DNA of 64,000 bases from Welwitschia mirabilis (Eukaryota; Gnetophyta; Gnetopsida; Welwitschiales). Shown here one piece after another: positions 47,330-59,705 of the stretch; the first letter of the stretch is position 1; the number at the start of each line of letters is the position of its first letter. Location: contig JBOZIK010000001.1 in assembly GCA_051453625.1 (NCBI GenBank), forward strand, positions 34,877,914 to 34,941,913, given 5' to 3'. A program made the translations under genes and the position numbers. Under the pieces are notes generated by a model. It worked only from the letters and a program-made list of their open reading frames with translations. It was not told the DNA's origin and made no database searches.

Positions 47330-49330
47330 CATAGCACCCATCAAGCTATAGCCAAATTCATTCTCTTCTTTTGTCAAGTGTGAAGAAGTCCTCCAATGCA
47401 TCAATAGATGATATTTTAAATTTTTGAAATCTTTTTTTCCATAAAGGAACATGGCAGGAAAAGATGCTTGATGTCTTTCCCTTCTTCTCAATATAAAAAA
47501 TAGTCTTGATTGATTATAAACCCTTTCTATTAAAGTTTAATGTTAGTTAGCAATATTGTTGTAAGAAGTGAAGAGGATACCTTTATTTTTTTAGGAAGAT
47601 TTGATTTCCATATTGTTTTCCACTTTGAGTCAAGTTTAAAATGTTCTTCAAAGATTCTCTTCATTGAAATTATTCTATCCTTCATTGGTAAGTTATCAGG
47701 GATTGACAGACTCACTAATTAATGATGATCAAAGTTGCAATGCTACCCTCTAAATGGCTTTCCACATTGGTGATCCCTTTTGATAATTTATGCCACATTT
47801 TTCTTTATGGAATTCCATCCAAGGAATTTGTGGTTGATAATGGTATTTACCTGCCATCTTGGTGAGCATTGTCTAATTAAGATCTTTCATTGTCTTTAAT
47901 CCCAATCCACCTGCTAATTTAGGTGCTATAATGTTTTGAAATTTAGTAAGATGTAGACATTGTTTTCCTTTTCCTGCAAGCCATATAAAATTTCAAATGA
48001 TTTTATTTATTACTTACTACAACTTTCAAGGGCAAAGGCATATAAGAAGCTAAATTGATAGTCATGGAAGATAAGTAAAATTTCATAAGAACAAGATTAC
48101 TTACACTACTGAGAAAACAATTTTGCTAGTTAGACATCTTGTTACAAACTTTTCTAATTCTTACTTCCCAATGCTTCGATTGAGATTGGTCATAAGAGAA
48201 AGGAACACCTAGGTATTTTGTAGGGAATTTTCATTTAATGAAACTTAAAACTTGCAAAATTCTTTGTTTTCTAGTGATTAGGGAGTTATCAAAATACAAC
48301 TTTGATTTTTTCGAGTTAATTGAAAGACTTGTATTAGAGGAAAACTGACTAATTGTATCCATTAAATCTATGGACTATTAATACATTTGGATCTAAACAA
48401 AATAATTTTTCATCCATAAATTGGATTAAGGGAATCTTTGGTGTACATAGGTAAGGTTCAACTTCATTTCTCTGAATTAGCTTAACAAGAGAATCCATCA
48501 CAATAATAAATAAAAGAGGGGAGAGGCGGTCTCCTTGACTAAGTTGAGATTTTAGTTAAAAGTATTCCAAACATCTGCCATTAATTATAATAAATGAATA
48601 AATATATATAAAGGTAAATTCTAAAAAGGAAATAAATTTTTGAGAAAATCCTTTTGCTTTAAGAATATAAATGAAAGCTAACCATTGGCTCATATTAAAA
48701 ACTTTTAAAGTGTCTAGCTTGAAAATATTGCTCCATGTTTCTCTTTGGAATTTACTTTAACTGTTTTATTTGCTAATAAAATGCTATCATGTATAGACCT
48801 ACCTTTTATGAAACCTACTTAAGATGAATGAATAATATCTAGATGAATATTGGCTAATTGTTTTGCCCACATCTTAAAGATTGTTTTATATGAAACATTA
48901 CGTAAATTTAAAGGTCTATAATTTTGAGCTTTAGATACATTTTTCTTTTTTTGAATAAGACAAATAAGTGTATCACTTATTGAAATTAAATACTTACATT
49001 TTTGAAATACCTTATTCATAAAAGCAATGTAGTCCTTCTTGATAATATTCCAATATAATATGTAGAATTCCACTGAAGAACCATCTAGTCCTGGAGCCTT
49101 GTTGTGACTCAATTTTTTAATTGTGTTTCATATCTCTATCTCTGAAAAAAATTTCTATAATATCCACTAGTTTTGAACAAAGACTTTCATCCCAAATAAG
49201 GCATCTAAAGGTTTAAACTTATCTTAAAAACTTTTGATGATTGTTGTATTTTTTTGAAAGTATTACATCTACTTGTGTTTTATAATTAAGAACTATGACA
49301 AATGATATTATCTTTTTTTTGGTTTATTTA
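47330..49330 (-). pseudogene. LINE (L1-type) ORF2 remnant: reverse transcriptase to zf-RVT
   Basis: A minus-strand LINE polymerase. A 97-codon open stretch (48819-49112) reads MSHNKAPGLDGSSVEFY, then LICLIQKKKNVSKAQNYRPL and FKMWAKQLANI, the classic start of a plant L1 reverse transcriptase (N-K-A-P-G-P-D-G ... F-R-P-I-S-L). Further on are VGFIKGRSIHDSILLANK (about 48800) and LSQGDRLSPLLFIIVMDSL (about 48550). Then comes QFMDEKLF in place of the catalytic F-A-D-D (about 48415), so the catalytic pair is lost. FPTKYLGVPFSYD-like sequence follows (about 48230), then the LAGGLGLKTMKDLN stretch (about 47910). WKSNLPKKIKV (about 47600) is the zf-RVT region. The endonuclease half is absent. 49331-50370 shows nothing clear. 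Confidence 0.85.
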
Positions 49331-50379
49331 AGAAATTAAAAAATAAAAAATCTCCTCTGATAATCAAAGAGAAGCTCTTTTGGAAATGTCATATAAATAA
49401 AGAAAGTATACTTAGCCCTAATGAAAGCTCATTCTATCCTTGTTTTGCAATTTAAGATATGATTTGATTATAATTCATTCTTACTTGAACCTTTTTTTCC
49501 CCTGCTTATTCCCTATGAACTACTACTGTTTCAAACATTTTATTAAACTGTCATTAAATTTCTTAATAAAAATTACAACCGTTAAGGCATGTATCTTAAA
49601 CATAAAGGTAGCATATGGTTGAGAAATTACTAACATATTTTTCTCTTTGCAATTATATTAGTAGATGTTGTTTCAAGTCTTCCTCAATTCTACTCTTTTG
49701 TTATAATATAAAAAGAACAATCTACAATCCATACTTATTAGTATTAAGATTATTAATGTTGTCAACTAAAGTATTGTCATATATGTCACTGAATTGCTAA
49801 TGAACAATTTACACCTATAGTTTACTACATTGAGATATGTATTTAAAAGACGTAGCTTTTACTTTATTGTATTTTCTACCCAATGCAGATCATAAAGCTT
49901 ATCTTAAGGACTAATCATGTCTAATTTTCATGTTGGATCTACCCTTAAATTAGTCCATTAACTTATTGGAACTTTGTCATTCTAGGTTTTAATTTCCTAT
50001 GGCTATGATTAGGAATTCTGTCATCATGAGGTTCTAATTCTTTTTCCTCCATCCTTAATTCATGAGGTATCTACCTCCTCAAGCTTAAGAATTTATTTTG
50101 TAATAAACTAGTATTTATTATAGTATATGTACCATTAATAAATTCACTTTAATCTATTATTAAATTTATCTTTTCTTTAATCATCAATACAATTATGATT
50201 TTTAGTCATATAATCGTAGATTTCAAATGTTCTAATTTCATTCCTTTAAGAAAAAAGATAGAAATTTTTTGTTATCTTTTTTAGAAATAAAGCTTGAAGT
50301 AATTTATAATTTTAAATCATATGTTTTTAATTTTAAGTAATTCCTTAGATGGTTTAAATATTTACTAAACTTAAAAATA

Positions 50380-50960
50380 TCATACCAAATAGCTTTTTAT
50401 TAAATAAAATTATTGAGCTACTAGTACAGAAGCACTTCATGGATGCTAGAATAGAAGGAATCAAGAAATACCATACCACTACTTAAACTATATGTGAGAT
50501 ATTTATTAAACTTGAGATTCTATTATGCTCTATTTTCTTATATGACTTTATTCTTATATAATGCTTTTTGATGAATTTCTTTTCTTATTTCATTTATTTA
50601 TTTTTAAAGTAATCTTTTATAGAAGTCAATTCTTATAGTCTTTAGTATATAAAACTTTAGTAATATAATTTCATCACCATTTTAATGTAGGTTACTCGAG
50701 TAATAATATCTTTTTTTATTAAATCATTTTTTAATGTTCATTACTTTTATTCTATATTTCAAGTATTACATTGCTTTTATTTTTAGTTAGAATATAATTA
50801 AGATATCTTGGTCTCTTTTTGTAAAATAAAATATTTTAAATTTTTAGTGGATATTAAATTTAAAACTTTTAGTGGCCATAGCTTCAACAAGAGTACAACA
50901 ACTATGATAGTTTAAAAGAATAATTTAATTACACTTATGGCCTCATAAACATTTTTCATG
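50380..50960 (+). repeat. Dispersed repeat R, copy 3
   Basis: Matches 46480-47065 in the same orientation, at lower identity: 'atcaagaaataccata', 'caccattttaatgtaggt', 'agagtacaacaactatgatag'. Past the point where copy 1 ends it still matches copy 2 for about 30 bases ('aataatttaatta'), so the repeat continues beyond the copy 1 end. The LINE lies between copies 1 and 3. Confidence 0.6.
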
Positions 50961-51269
50961 CTAAACATAGCATTTAAATGCTTAACCTTATCCTTGACCT
51001 TTTTAATTTTTTAAATAAATAAGGCTACTTTATTAACACATAAAAAATTTACATAAAGTTACAAAAATAAGGGGAAACATAACCCTAGTATAGATATAGT
51101 ATTTAAAATATCTAACAACTATGTAAAAGAAGCAGACACTACCCTAACAAAGCAAGGAAAATAATTCAAACTATTTGAAAATAGTTGTTATTATACATGC
51201 ATCACATAAAACCAATAAAACAAAGGTTATAAGAAGATTTAAAATCCTATAAATTTTTAAAAAACACCA

Positions 51270-52330
51270 TCATTCTTGTATAAAATCATTTTTTCATCTA
51301 AATCCTTGGTTAAGACTTCATGAGCTTCATTAATTTCTTTCAATTCTTTTTCTCTTATATGGTTCTTATGAAGATGATGAGTAATGGCTTTCTATGTAAA
51401 AGCCTATTTAATCTTTAAAATAGGAGATTTATACCTAATATCTAATACATGAAAAGGATATTTCTTAATGCTAAGAAAAGAGGCATCCAAAACTTCTCTT
51501 CAAACACTATCATGCTTCATTTTTAGAGGGAGTTGGACATTAGAAGAAGGGGATGAAGGAAAAGGAGACTTAGTTTTCTCTCTAGCAAAATGCTACTGAG
51601 AGGAATATTTTCTTGCAAAGGAAGGCTTTAAATATTTAATGTCAAATTACTTCCTTCCATCCCCTTTACCTCATTCTTCAATGCATGTCTACTAGGCGTT
51701 TTAGCTATAGTTGATTGAGGAGTTACCTCATGGATTTCCAAGGAGAAACATTCTTAATAGTTGGGATTAGGGATGAAGAAGTAGTAACACTCCTTTCACA
51801 TTATTGCTATTTAAAAAGATTAGTAAGTGAGATGTTTTCATTCCTTTACTCCTTAGATACTATCTAAATGGCTTTAATCAATCTTGAGTATTTGGTAATA
51901 TCTCTATTTGTTAAAGCTTCCACATAAATTTTGACAAATTCTTTGACTACATCAAGTCTAAGTCATTTATGAATATCAATTAAAAACACATCAGTTTATA
52001 AACATTACTAGATCAAATACTATAATTCTTCACAAGTTTTACTTCAGGTTTCCAAAGGTGCAAAAACATAGCCCTTTTGATGTGACCATAGTTTACCTTT
52101 AGTCTTCCTTAAGGAAAGAAGTGGACTACCTCCCTATGTTCATAAGAATATAAGTGATAACCTTACTCTCTTAAGAAACCACATGGTAGTAGACTAGGAT
52201 GGTCTCCATTGGCTTTACTATAACACAATGAAAATGAGTTAAGTCATCCCTTCGTTTCTTGATGAAGGGATTTAGATTGAGATTTACATCCCTTAATAGC
52301 GATGCTATCAGGAGGTTATCATAAATCATA
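51270..52330 (-). pseudogene. Unrecognised coding-like remnants, minus strand
   Basis: The minus strand reads in pieces like a decayed protein: LNLNPFIKKRRDDLTHFHCV (about 52275) with VKPMETILVYYH, WKPEVKLVKNYS (about 52045), KKYPFHVLDIRYKSPILKIK (about 51470) and a charged helix HLHKNHIREKELKEINEAHE (about 51380). No domain is recognised. It precedes, on the same strand but downstream of, the protease at 52778-53175, so it could belong to the same element or to another. Confidence 0.3.
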
Positions 52331-52777
52331 GCTCACATTCTCTTTTAAATCTTCATATTTATTTGATATTCAAATGTTTTACTAGGTTCAAGGGGATGGA
52401 AATTTTCATGATAACTTTGATTTCATTCCAATAGCTAAAATGTAAATAAATAAGAAAAAATGAAACTTTTCACAAATAATCTCATTTCTAACATGTTAAA
52501 CTTACAAGAGTATTACTTCTCCCATTTGTAAGGGTGTCAATGCACTGATGTCCCCTTTAAGAGTCGCCATCCAATTAAATGTTTGGAAATAATTGCTTTA
52601 AGTGCATTTAGTTTAAGTTTTTTAAGATACTAAATCTAAATGGATCCTTGAATTATGAATTATCTTATGATATATTACCTTCTTTTGTTTACTTTATTTT
52701 AGAGAATAAATTTTAAAATTTTAACTAAAGAAATATTTTTTCACAAATGTGATATAAATAAAAACAACATTCTAGGG

Positions 52778-53175
52778 TCCTTCCAATAATAACTTGAATG
52801 AAGTCAAATTTTCAAATATGAATCTCAAGTTTTGTTTTAATGTCACCTACGTGCACATCTTATAAAATTGGTCCCCAAGTGATAATATTTTTTCATCGTT
52901 GAACTATGAATTAGGGTGACATTACTTGTATCAATTTTGTGTTGTTTTTCAAATTCTTTTAGATAATTATTTGTGATTATGATAAGTTCAGCACCACAAT
53001 CAATGAATGATCTTTTAACTTTGTATAATTCAATTTGTATTGTAATGTATAGTAGATCCTTTATAATGAGTTTCTTTGGCATGGGAGAAACTTCACTTGC
53101 CTTGAAGGTTATATCAAAACTTTTTTCTTTGGTTATGGCTACTTGGGATTTAGATTGAGCTACTTCATTTACCAT
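52778..53175 (-). pseudogene. Gypsy aspartic protease with DCGAE active site
   Basis: A 110-codon open stretch (52843-53175) begins MVNEVAQSKSQVA and contains KRSFIDCGAELIIITNNYL, aligning with the retropepsin active-site stretch (family: R-x-L-[IV]-D-[PSTG]-G-[AS]-x-x-N-[IL]-[ILM]). After a frameshift near 52870 the sequence continues VHVGDIKTKLEIHI and KFDFIQVIIGRTL, the protease end. It is unusual in having Cys at the middle of the D-x-G triad. The 3' half repeats at 36400-36560. Best assigned to a Tat-like gypsy lineage. Confidence 0.65.
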
Positions 53176-55238
53176 CTCTTCAAATGCTTATTATATCTTT
53201 CTAATTTTATCAATAATGATCTAATATATTATTTAGTTACTTGAATAGAATTGATTTGAGCTTGATGATAGGCTTGCTCTAACATTTGTAATAAATTTTA
53301 TAGGACCTTGAACCGTAGAAGGGTGTGAATAGGGTTTTTTAGTAAAAAAAATTTAAATAATTATTACTACCCAAGAAATAAATTATGACGTAAAATGATA
53401 TAACAAGATAAACTCAAAAGTAGAACTAAATAAATGCATAATAAAAGATTTACAGTAGTTCAAGATAGATCCTACTCCACTCTTAGAAGATAATAACTAA
53501 GATTGTTCTAGATCTCTATTGCTTCACTATCCACCAAGTTTTCAAGACTAAATTTTAACCTTATAAAGCAGACTTTTTTAGGCTAATTCTTAACCTTCAT
53601 AAACTAGAATTTTGCAGGCTAAATCTCAAACTTCATAAATTAGAGTTTTATAAGGTAAGTCTCAATCTCAATAAAATGGACTTTTATAGGATAATTCTCA
53701 ACGTCAATAAAATGCACAATGTTAAGTGAGGGAATGACTCCTCTATGCTCTGAGTTAGTCAAATGCAAGAACTACTAATGGATCCTTACTGCTCAAATTT
53801 AATGTAAAGGTAAGTTCTTAGTAACAAAAGAATGATGTTACAAAGATAAGCTCTTTATATCAAGAGTGCAACATCCTTGTTCAAAATTCGTTCAATCTAC
53901 TACTAAGTTTTTGAGTATGACCTCTTTAAATAGATTTCTCCAAAATATAATCATTAGATAGATAAAAAGGAATCTTACATTTACAATGGATAGATTTGAT
54001 AAGATAATGGTTAAAAATCTATTTGAAAATTTTTACTTTCACTCTAGCTAGTCAACCAAACGAAACATTCAGTCGACTCGAGTAACTTATATCACCCGAT
54101 TTAGTCACCCCCTTTGTCATTTAGTTAACCTAAGTAAATCACATTATTAGTGTGGTTACCTCTATCTAAAATCTAGTTGATCGCTTCAAGTTACTTCAAT
54201 CAGAATAGGTCTAAATATTGACTATATTTTGGTTATGAATCCTTCAGCTTCTTACATCTGTAAAATTACATTTCATTCTATAAAGTTCATACTAGTTTGA
54301 TGTCAATTGATAATATAAAATTCTAAAAATTTTTCCCTTTGACATTGATGGTAAACAAATAAGTGATTTCAAGACTAAACAATTATTTCATCTTTAAGAT
54401 CTTTCTTTCATCAATCTAACAAAGCATATTAACATAATAAAATCTTCCCCTTTCATGAAGCCATACAAACAATATTAAGTAAAGGGTTCCTTTTCATTTA
54501 GAGAAAAACAATATTTTTGAAACAAAACCATTTTTATAACATCATACTTTCTTCCCCTTTTGACATCAATGACAAAGGATAAAGAAAAAGAAATAAAGAG
54601 CTATAAACCTTAGACATGTGATGAGAAATATCATGTTTCCTATATATGTATGAAAAAATAATAGTAATAATAATCATGATAGAGTTTCCAAAGCAAGTAT
54701 GTAAATGAGATGATAATTTTCAATTCATTATAAAATAATACCAATGGATGTTATGTTCATGATAACAAGATTTAATTACAAAGTGAAAACATCAAAATAT
54801 TCAAAACTTATAGATAGATCTTCATAAAAAATTACCATTAAGATGTTAATCCAATACAATAACAATAACTAGAGTATATATGATCTTATTTAGATAATTA
54901 TAATAATCTTAATGACCATAGAGAAATGAGGTTCTCATACAAGAACAAGGTAAATATCATAATAATGCTTTCAAAAAGCAGAAGTGGTTGAGAGATTGAG
55001 AAAAGAATGAGATATGTGAGGATTTGTTAGGATTAGATCCTAGAGAAAATAGGAATAGGTAGACCACACTAGTACCATGGAACACATTAATTTGGAATTT
55101 TCTTCCATTTTTAGGGATTGTTTGCAAAACTATTTTAAAGAGAGAGTTTCAAAGATAATTTTCTAATCACAAAATCTCATTGACTAGGTTGTGTATTGTG
55201 AAAACCCAAACTTCTACAGTTGAAAATCTTTCAAACTC
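53176..55238. other. AT-rich stretch, no gene recognised
   Basis: Near 53305-53335 is 'gaaccgtagaagggtgtgaatagg', a phrase like those common in plant retroelement non-coding regions. From 53570 to 53730 a motif 'aaactaga.tttt..aggctaa.tctcaa.ctt.ataaa' recurs about five times with a spacing near 40 bases (53570, 53602, 53640, 53678, 53708), a weak degenerate tandem repeat. No coding motif is seen. Confidence 0.4.
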
Positions 55239-55430
55239 GATGCTTGATACCAAAATGTAATGACCCAAACTTATACCATTTTAAAACTTGCTTTGAAGCT
55301 TTGATACCAAAATGTAAGGGCCTAAAAATTTTACCATTGAAAAATCGAACTCGCTCTAGTACCAAAATGTAATGCCCCAAAATCTAATAGTTGAAAAAAA
55401 TCGAACTTGCTTTGGTATTTAAAATATAAA
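55239..55430 (-). repeat. Tandem repeat, about 56-bp unit with primer-site-like core
   Basis: Four units start at about 55242, 55298, 55352 and 55409, each with a 'gctttgataccaaaatgtaatgccc'-like core followed by 'aaa.ttttaccattgaaaaatcgaactc'. On the minus strand the core reads TTTGGTATCAAAGC, close to the tRNA-iMet primer site TGGTATCAGAGC of plant retrotransposons. Confidence 0.7.
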
Positions 55431-55598
55431 ACCTCTCTATATAATTAAATCAAAAGCTAAAAGTCTTAATCTTAATCTTATATAATCATATAAGTCACAT
55501 TTTAATTAATCATTAAATAAAATTACTTAAGTTATTTAAACTATTAAATGTTATTCATTCATTAAATGACACTAGTAATTTAAAACATTTGCATATGA

Positions 55599-56055
55599 TA
55601 AAATAGAATGTGTTTTCAATTAAAAACATCCCATTTTTTACCCTAAAGGGCACAGATTAAGCTCAGATCCATGAAACAACTTTTTAGAAGTTACATTTGA
55701 GCCCTTTTTACATTTTTAAAGAAAATAATAATTTGAAACAATAAACCAAAACTTTGGAAAATGATAAAACAGACTACATTTTTGACTAAAAACACCTAGG
55801 TTTTACCTTAAAGGGTATGTATTAAGCTTAGATTTATAAAAAGATGTTTTAAAAATTACGTTCAAGCCTTTTTTAGATTTTTAAAGAAAATAAGAATTCA
55901 AAATAGTAAATCGAAACATTGGAAAAGGATAAAATGGACCACATTTTTTATTGGAAACACCTAGGTTATTCCCTGAATGGTACGAATTAAGCTCATTTTT
56001 ATAAAATACTATTTAAAAGTTACATTTAAGACTTTTAAACTTTTATCGAACAAAA
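55599..56055. repeat. Tandem repeat, about 166-bp unit, 2.7 copies
   Basis: Units begin at 55599 (taaaatagaatg), 55765 (taaaacagacta) and 55930 (taaaatggacca), giving periods of 166 and 165 bp. Each has the same order: 'aaaacacctaggtttt.cc.taaaggg', 'attaagctcagat', 'agttacattt.agcc' and 'tttttaaagaaaataa'. Identity between units is about 75-80% by eye. 56056-56421 shows nothing further. Confidence 0.8.
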
Positions 56056-56683
56056 AGACAATTGTTGATTTCGATAAGGAAAAGAATATGTTTCTTGAGG
56101 AGGGATGACCTGCTAATGCATAAGAGAAAGAAAATCACTGATATGAAAAGGCAAGCAAGATCACATTGCAGAAGGTAACCACATCTAAGATTTTACAAAA
56201 AAGGCATGTAAGTAAAATGCAATAAAAGTAGCTAAGAGAAATATGGAGATTAGAGAGAAATTTGACCATGCGGAAGGGAGGAAATGGACATACATAGGCT
56301 TATAAAGAAATTAATTATGCATTGGTGAAAATCATTAATAATACAATGGTAGTTACATTTTAAATGGGCCTTTTCTTTTATTTAATGGGTGTCTTCTTGA
56401 TGTAACGGTAAAAGAATAAACNNNNNNNNNNNNNNNNNNNNNNNNNNNNNNNNNNNNNNNNNNNNNNNNNNNNNNNNNNNNNNNNNNNNNNNNNNNNNNN
56501 NNNNNNNNNNNNNNNNNNNNNAACAAGTTTTTAAAGCATCTTGTTGATTTCTCTATCAGTCTTTTCATATTATCCATTAGTTTAATGATTGTAAGCATAA
56601 TCTACTAAAGTTCGATACCAATGGGTAAAATAAGTTTCCTAAAAAGATGGTTAATGAAGATTGTGGACATGACATGTATGTAG

Positions 56684-56945
56684 ATTTTTACAAATAGAAT
56701 ACTATAAACAAAGTTTTATAGATAGAATATAAAGTTTCACAGACAAAATACTAGAGACGGATCTTTATAGATAGAATGCTTAAAATAGACTTGTAGAAAA
56801 AACATTGAAGATAGATTTTTACAGACAGAATACTGAAAATAAAATTTTGTAGGTAGAACACTAAAAACAAACTTTTATAAATAGAATAATGAAGATAGAC
56901 TTTTGCAAATAGAATAAAACAGACTTTTGTAAATATATTTTAAAG
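56684..56945 (+). repeat. Minisatellite, 24-30 bp units
   Basis: About ten degenerate units of the type 'tagacttttatagatagaatactgaaaa', e.g. 'caaagttttatagatagaat', 'tagatttttacagacagaat', 'caaacttttataaatagaat'. Unit order is the same in the second copy at 59706-59968. Confidence 0.85.
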
Positions 56946-56966
56946 GCCTATTTATTTCATGATCCA

Positions 56967-57209
56967 AACTTTATTCATGATTTGGGAAATTTTCGCTCAT
57001 TTAATTAGGTGCTTGATGTATTCCATCGAACTATGGACAAGGCCTTTAAAAGAAATAAATATTATTTCTTACTTACTTTTAGGCATGTTGATGATGCTTT
57101 GAATGCTCTTAAGGAACCACATGGAAGAATACTTCCTACTAGACTATGAAGATCAAAGGCAGATTTAGCAGCTAACGCAAATGATAGGAAACCCCTAGGA
57201 AGATACAAT
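56967..57209 (+). pseudogene. RRM-type gene fragment (UBA2-like), copy 1
   Basis: One plus-strand frame of 81 codons with two stops reads NFIHDLGNFRSFN, stop, VLDVFHRTMDKAFKRN, KYYFLLTFRHVDDALNALKE, PHGRILPTRL, stop, RSKADLAANANDRK. The middle resembles an RNA-recognition motif: RNP1-like K-x-Y-x-[FL]-[LV]-T-F followed by the helix R-H-x-D-x-A-L-x-A-L-K-E-P. That pattern is typical of plant UBP1-associated protein 2 (UBA2) RRM1, where 'K-I-D-G-R' follows. Assignment is by eye. Both stops are shared with copy 2. Confidence 0.4.
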
Positions 57210-57723
57210 ACATTTAATTATATGAACAAGCATAGAACTCCTATAAGTATTGTATTTTTCAATGCATTATCTGATGCTAAAGGTAAAGAAAATACCTTTT
57301 GCCTACTATCTCATTATTTGCACAATTTCTATTTAACTCACTTGCTATACTTCCTTCCTTTTAAAAAATTAATGTGGCTATAAAGTTCTAAACTAGTGCA
57401 CTAATAGTGCAAAAGTTTCAACTAGGAGCATAGTGCTAAGAGCTCAATGGACCATAGTGGGTAAGCACAGGTTAGCTGGCATAGCTTAGTTATTAGCAGG
57501 CAGAAGTGATAATGAGAGAAATAGCAGTGGGTGATCATGTGCACATAGGCAGCTGCAACCAAGAGCACAACTATTGATGGACAACAGTGCATGGAAGACA
57601 GAGGCAGGAAGCATGGACATGATNNNNNNNNNNNNNNNNNNNNNNNNNNNNNNNNNNNNNNNNNNNNNNNNNNNNNNNNNNNNNNNNNNNNNNNNNNNNN
57701 NNNNNNNNNNNNNNNNNNNNNNN

Positions 57724-58429
57724 TCATGTGTATGGAGTGAAAATTTCAAAAATGATGTCTTATAAGAGCTCTAAAATAACTTGAAAATTATGAAAATGGG
57801 CAATGAAAATAAGTCTTGCCCTTCACCAAGAAAAATAATACATTCCTTATTTTCTAGTAAAGCAAAGAAAGTAGATAGGAATGAGAAGGTGGATTATGGG
57901 TATTTTTGAATTTGAAAAACTTCATGAATTAAGTATAAAGCTGAGCTTAGAAATGTTAAATTTAAAAAATAAAAATGCATGAAATATTTTAACAAGCATA
58001 GAAAGAGTAGACAATGAAAATGTACTAATTAGGATTAAGCAAATCCATAAATGCCCAATAAATGTACCATCATAAAAATGATTAAGCATAGTATGTAGAA
58101 CTCCAAAAAACTGAAAATAAACATTACAAAATTGTTAAGAAAATTCATCTAAGTAATAAATAAAATTCTTACTAAAAATTATGCAAGGAAACTATTAAAT
58201 ATTAAGGTTATAAATTGATAAGAAAATATGGAAATGACTTTATAACAACTAACTAAATGATAAAAGAAAACAAAAAGAATGGACATAAAGCAACATAAAT
58301 AAGATAGCCTACCTAACATAAATTCTAACCTAGTGGACTCTAATGGAATAATTATTTGATTTAAAAATGCATGGCTTGATAATAGTTATAACAATGCTAA
58401 AAATTAAATGATTTAAACAATAAGTGATG
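57724..58429. other. AT-rich stretch, nothing recognised
   Basis: Begins right after the gap with sequence unlike that following copy 2 of the duplication. No coding motif or repeat was identified. Confidence 0.5.
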
Positions 58430-58900
58430 AGGGAAGTACAACCACTGTTATAGAAGTAAGGATCAACAAAGCATGACCAACTAACTTCCCAGTGGAGTTC
58501 TCATAGCTACCATATTACACTGGAAAAGGCCTCTCTTAGGAAAATTTGCCTTAGTGCACTTGTAGTAGGAAATCATGGTAACCTTGTTTTTGAACTATCT
58601 CAAATAAAACATCATGATCTTATTTCACACTTTTTTTTTCTCTCTTTCTTACAATTGAAACATTCCACATGCCCAAATACTCCAAAGAAAAAAGATAAAT
58701 TAATAAGATAAAAGAAAAAAATAACATTATTAAAAAAAACTAAGACCTTTTTATCATTAAGAAAAACATCAAAAATAAAGCATCTTCCTTCAAACTAAAG
58801 TTTATAGACATATTAATGTCTTAAGATTGGGTGAATTGAATCTTACCACTATAAAACACACAAGTTAAAGACTAGTCATGGAAATAACTACATACGTAAT
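58430..58900 (-). repeat. LTR start of the element 1/2 family, minus orientation
   Basis: Matches 900-1400 (same orientation) and, inverted, 13100-13290 and 19920-20140: 'gaagtacaaccactgttat', 'gtggagttctcatagctacc', 'gcatcttccttcaaac'. It adjoins an integrase C-terminus (58980 on), the expected position of a 3' LTR for a minus-strand element. Confidence 0.65.
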
Positions 58901-58979
58901 GTTTAAAAGATAATCAAGTGATATCATAATAGCCTCCAAAGGAATAAGCTAAGAGAAAATTAAGACAATGATAGAAAAA

Positions 58980-59690
58980 AAGCTTTTCTTATTGAGGGAA
59001 ATCTCTAACCTAGTACTTCTATCATGTTTATATCATAAGGTTGCTCATATATTTTTAACCTTTGTCCATTAGCTTTCTAAATTTCTTTAGTGGTTAAGTT
59101 GAAAATCTTAACAGAGCCATTAGAATGTACTTTCTTAATAAGGTAATAACCTAATAATTTTAATATTAACTTGTTGTGTAGAAGATGCACTATAGTGTTA
59201 TATAACAAGACTAATTAACTAGATTCAAAGTTCTTATGAATCAGCTTTTTATCATGTTTGAACTTACTTTAGGCTTTGTGAATCTGTTGACAATGAATAG
59301 TTCAAGTTCATTTCTCATCTAAATGGTCTAATTAATATAAACAAGTTTTAAAGTTTTCTTCTAAGTTTACAAGATTAATTTAATGTGTAAAATGATAAGA
59401 ATTATAACAAACATGAACAAGTAAAACATAGACTTTATTGTATACAAGTTCATAAGGTGAAAAACTAAGTGGATTATGCCAAGTGATAGGAGAAGCTCAA
59501 ATAAAATCTTTCAATTTAAAATTCCATGGCTTATTATTAGTAGAAACAAGTTTTTAAAGCATCTTGTTGATTTCTCTATCAGTCTTTTCATCTTATCCAT
59601 TAGTTTAACGATTGTAAGCATAATCTACTAATGTTCTATACCAGTGGGTAAAATAAGTTTCCTAAAAAGATGATTAATGAAGATCATGGA
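58980..59690 (-). pseudogene. Gypsy integrase C-terminal half (element 1/2 family)
   Basis: The minus strand, with frameshifts, reads KTDREINKMLKKLVSTNNK (about 59590; family: R-E-I-K-x-I-L-E-K-x-V), NPLSFSPYELVYNK (about 59470; family: S-P-Y-x-L-V-Y-G-K), LVNLEENFKTCLY, HDKKLIHKNFE (about 59250) and KKVHSNGSVKIF (about 59110; family: V-x-P-x-G-A-V-E-I). It is closely related to 1600-2100. Beyond about 59690 the expected integrase N-terminus, RNase H and RT are replaced by the minisatellite of the duplicated chimera. Confidence 0.8.
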
Positions 59691-59705
59691 CATGACATGT
59701 ATGTA

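Larger units (their letters stand above)
56522..57623. repeat. Duplicated chimeric segment, copy 1 (contig between two 100-N gaps)
   Basis: A contig of 1102 bp bounded on both sides by exactly 100 N. It matches 59545-60645 over its whole length in the same orientation, at about 94% identity by eye and an offset of 3022-3023 bases. It consists of an integrase fragment (56522-56680, minus strand), a minisatellite (56684-56945) and an RRM-like gene fragment (56967-57209, plus). 57210-57623 is the same unrecognised purine-rich sequence as in copy 2. Confidence 0.85.

Noticed and set aside
55599-56055. Centromeric satellite
   Set aside because: Only 2.7 copies with low identity; period alone is not enough.
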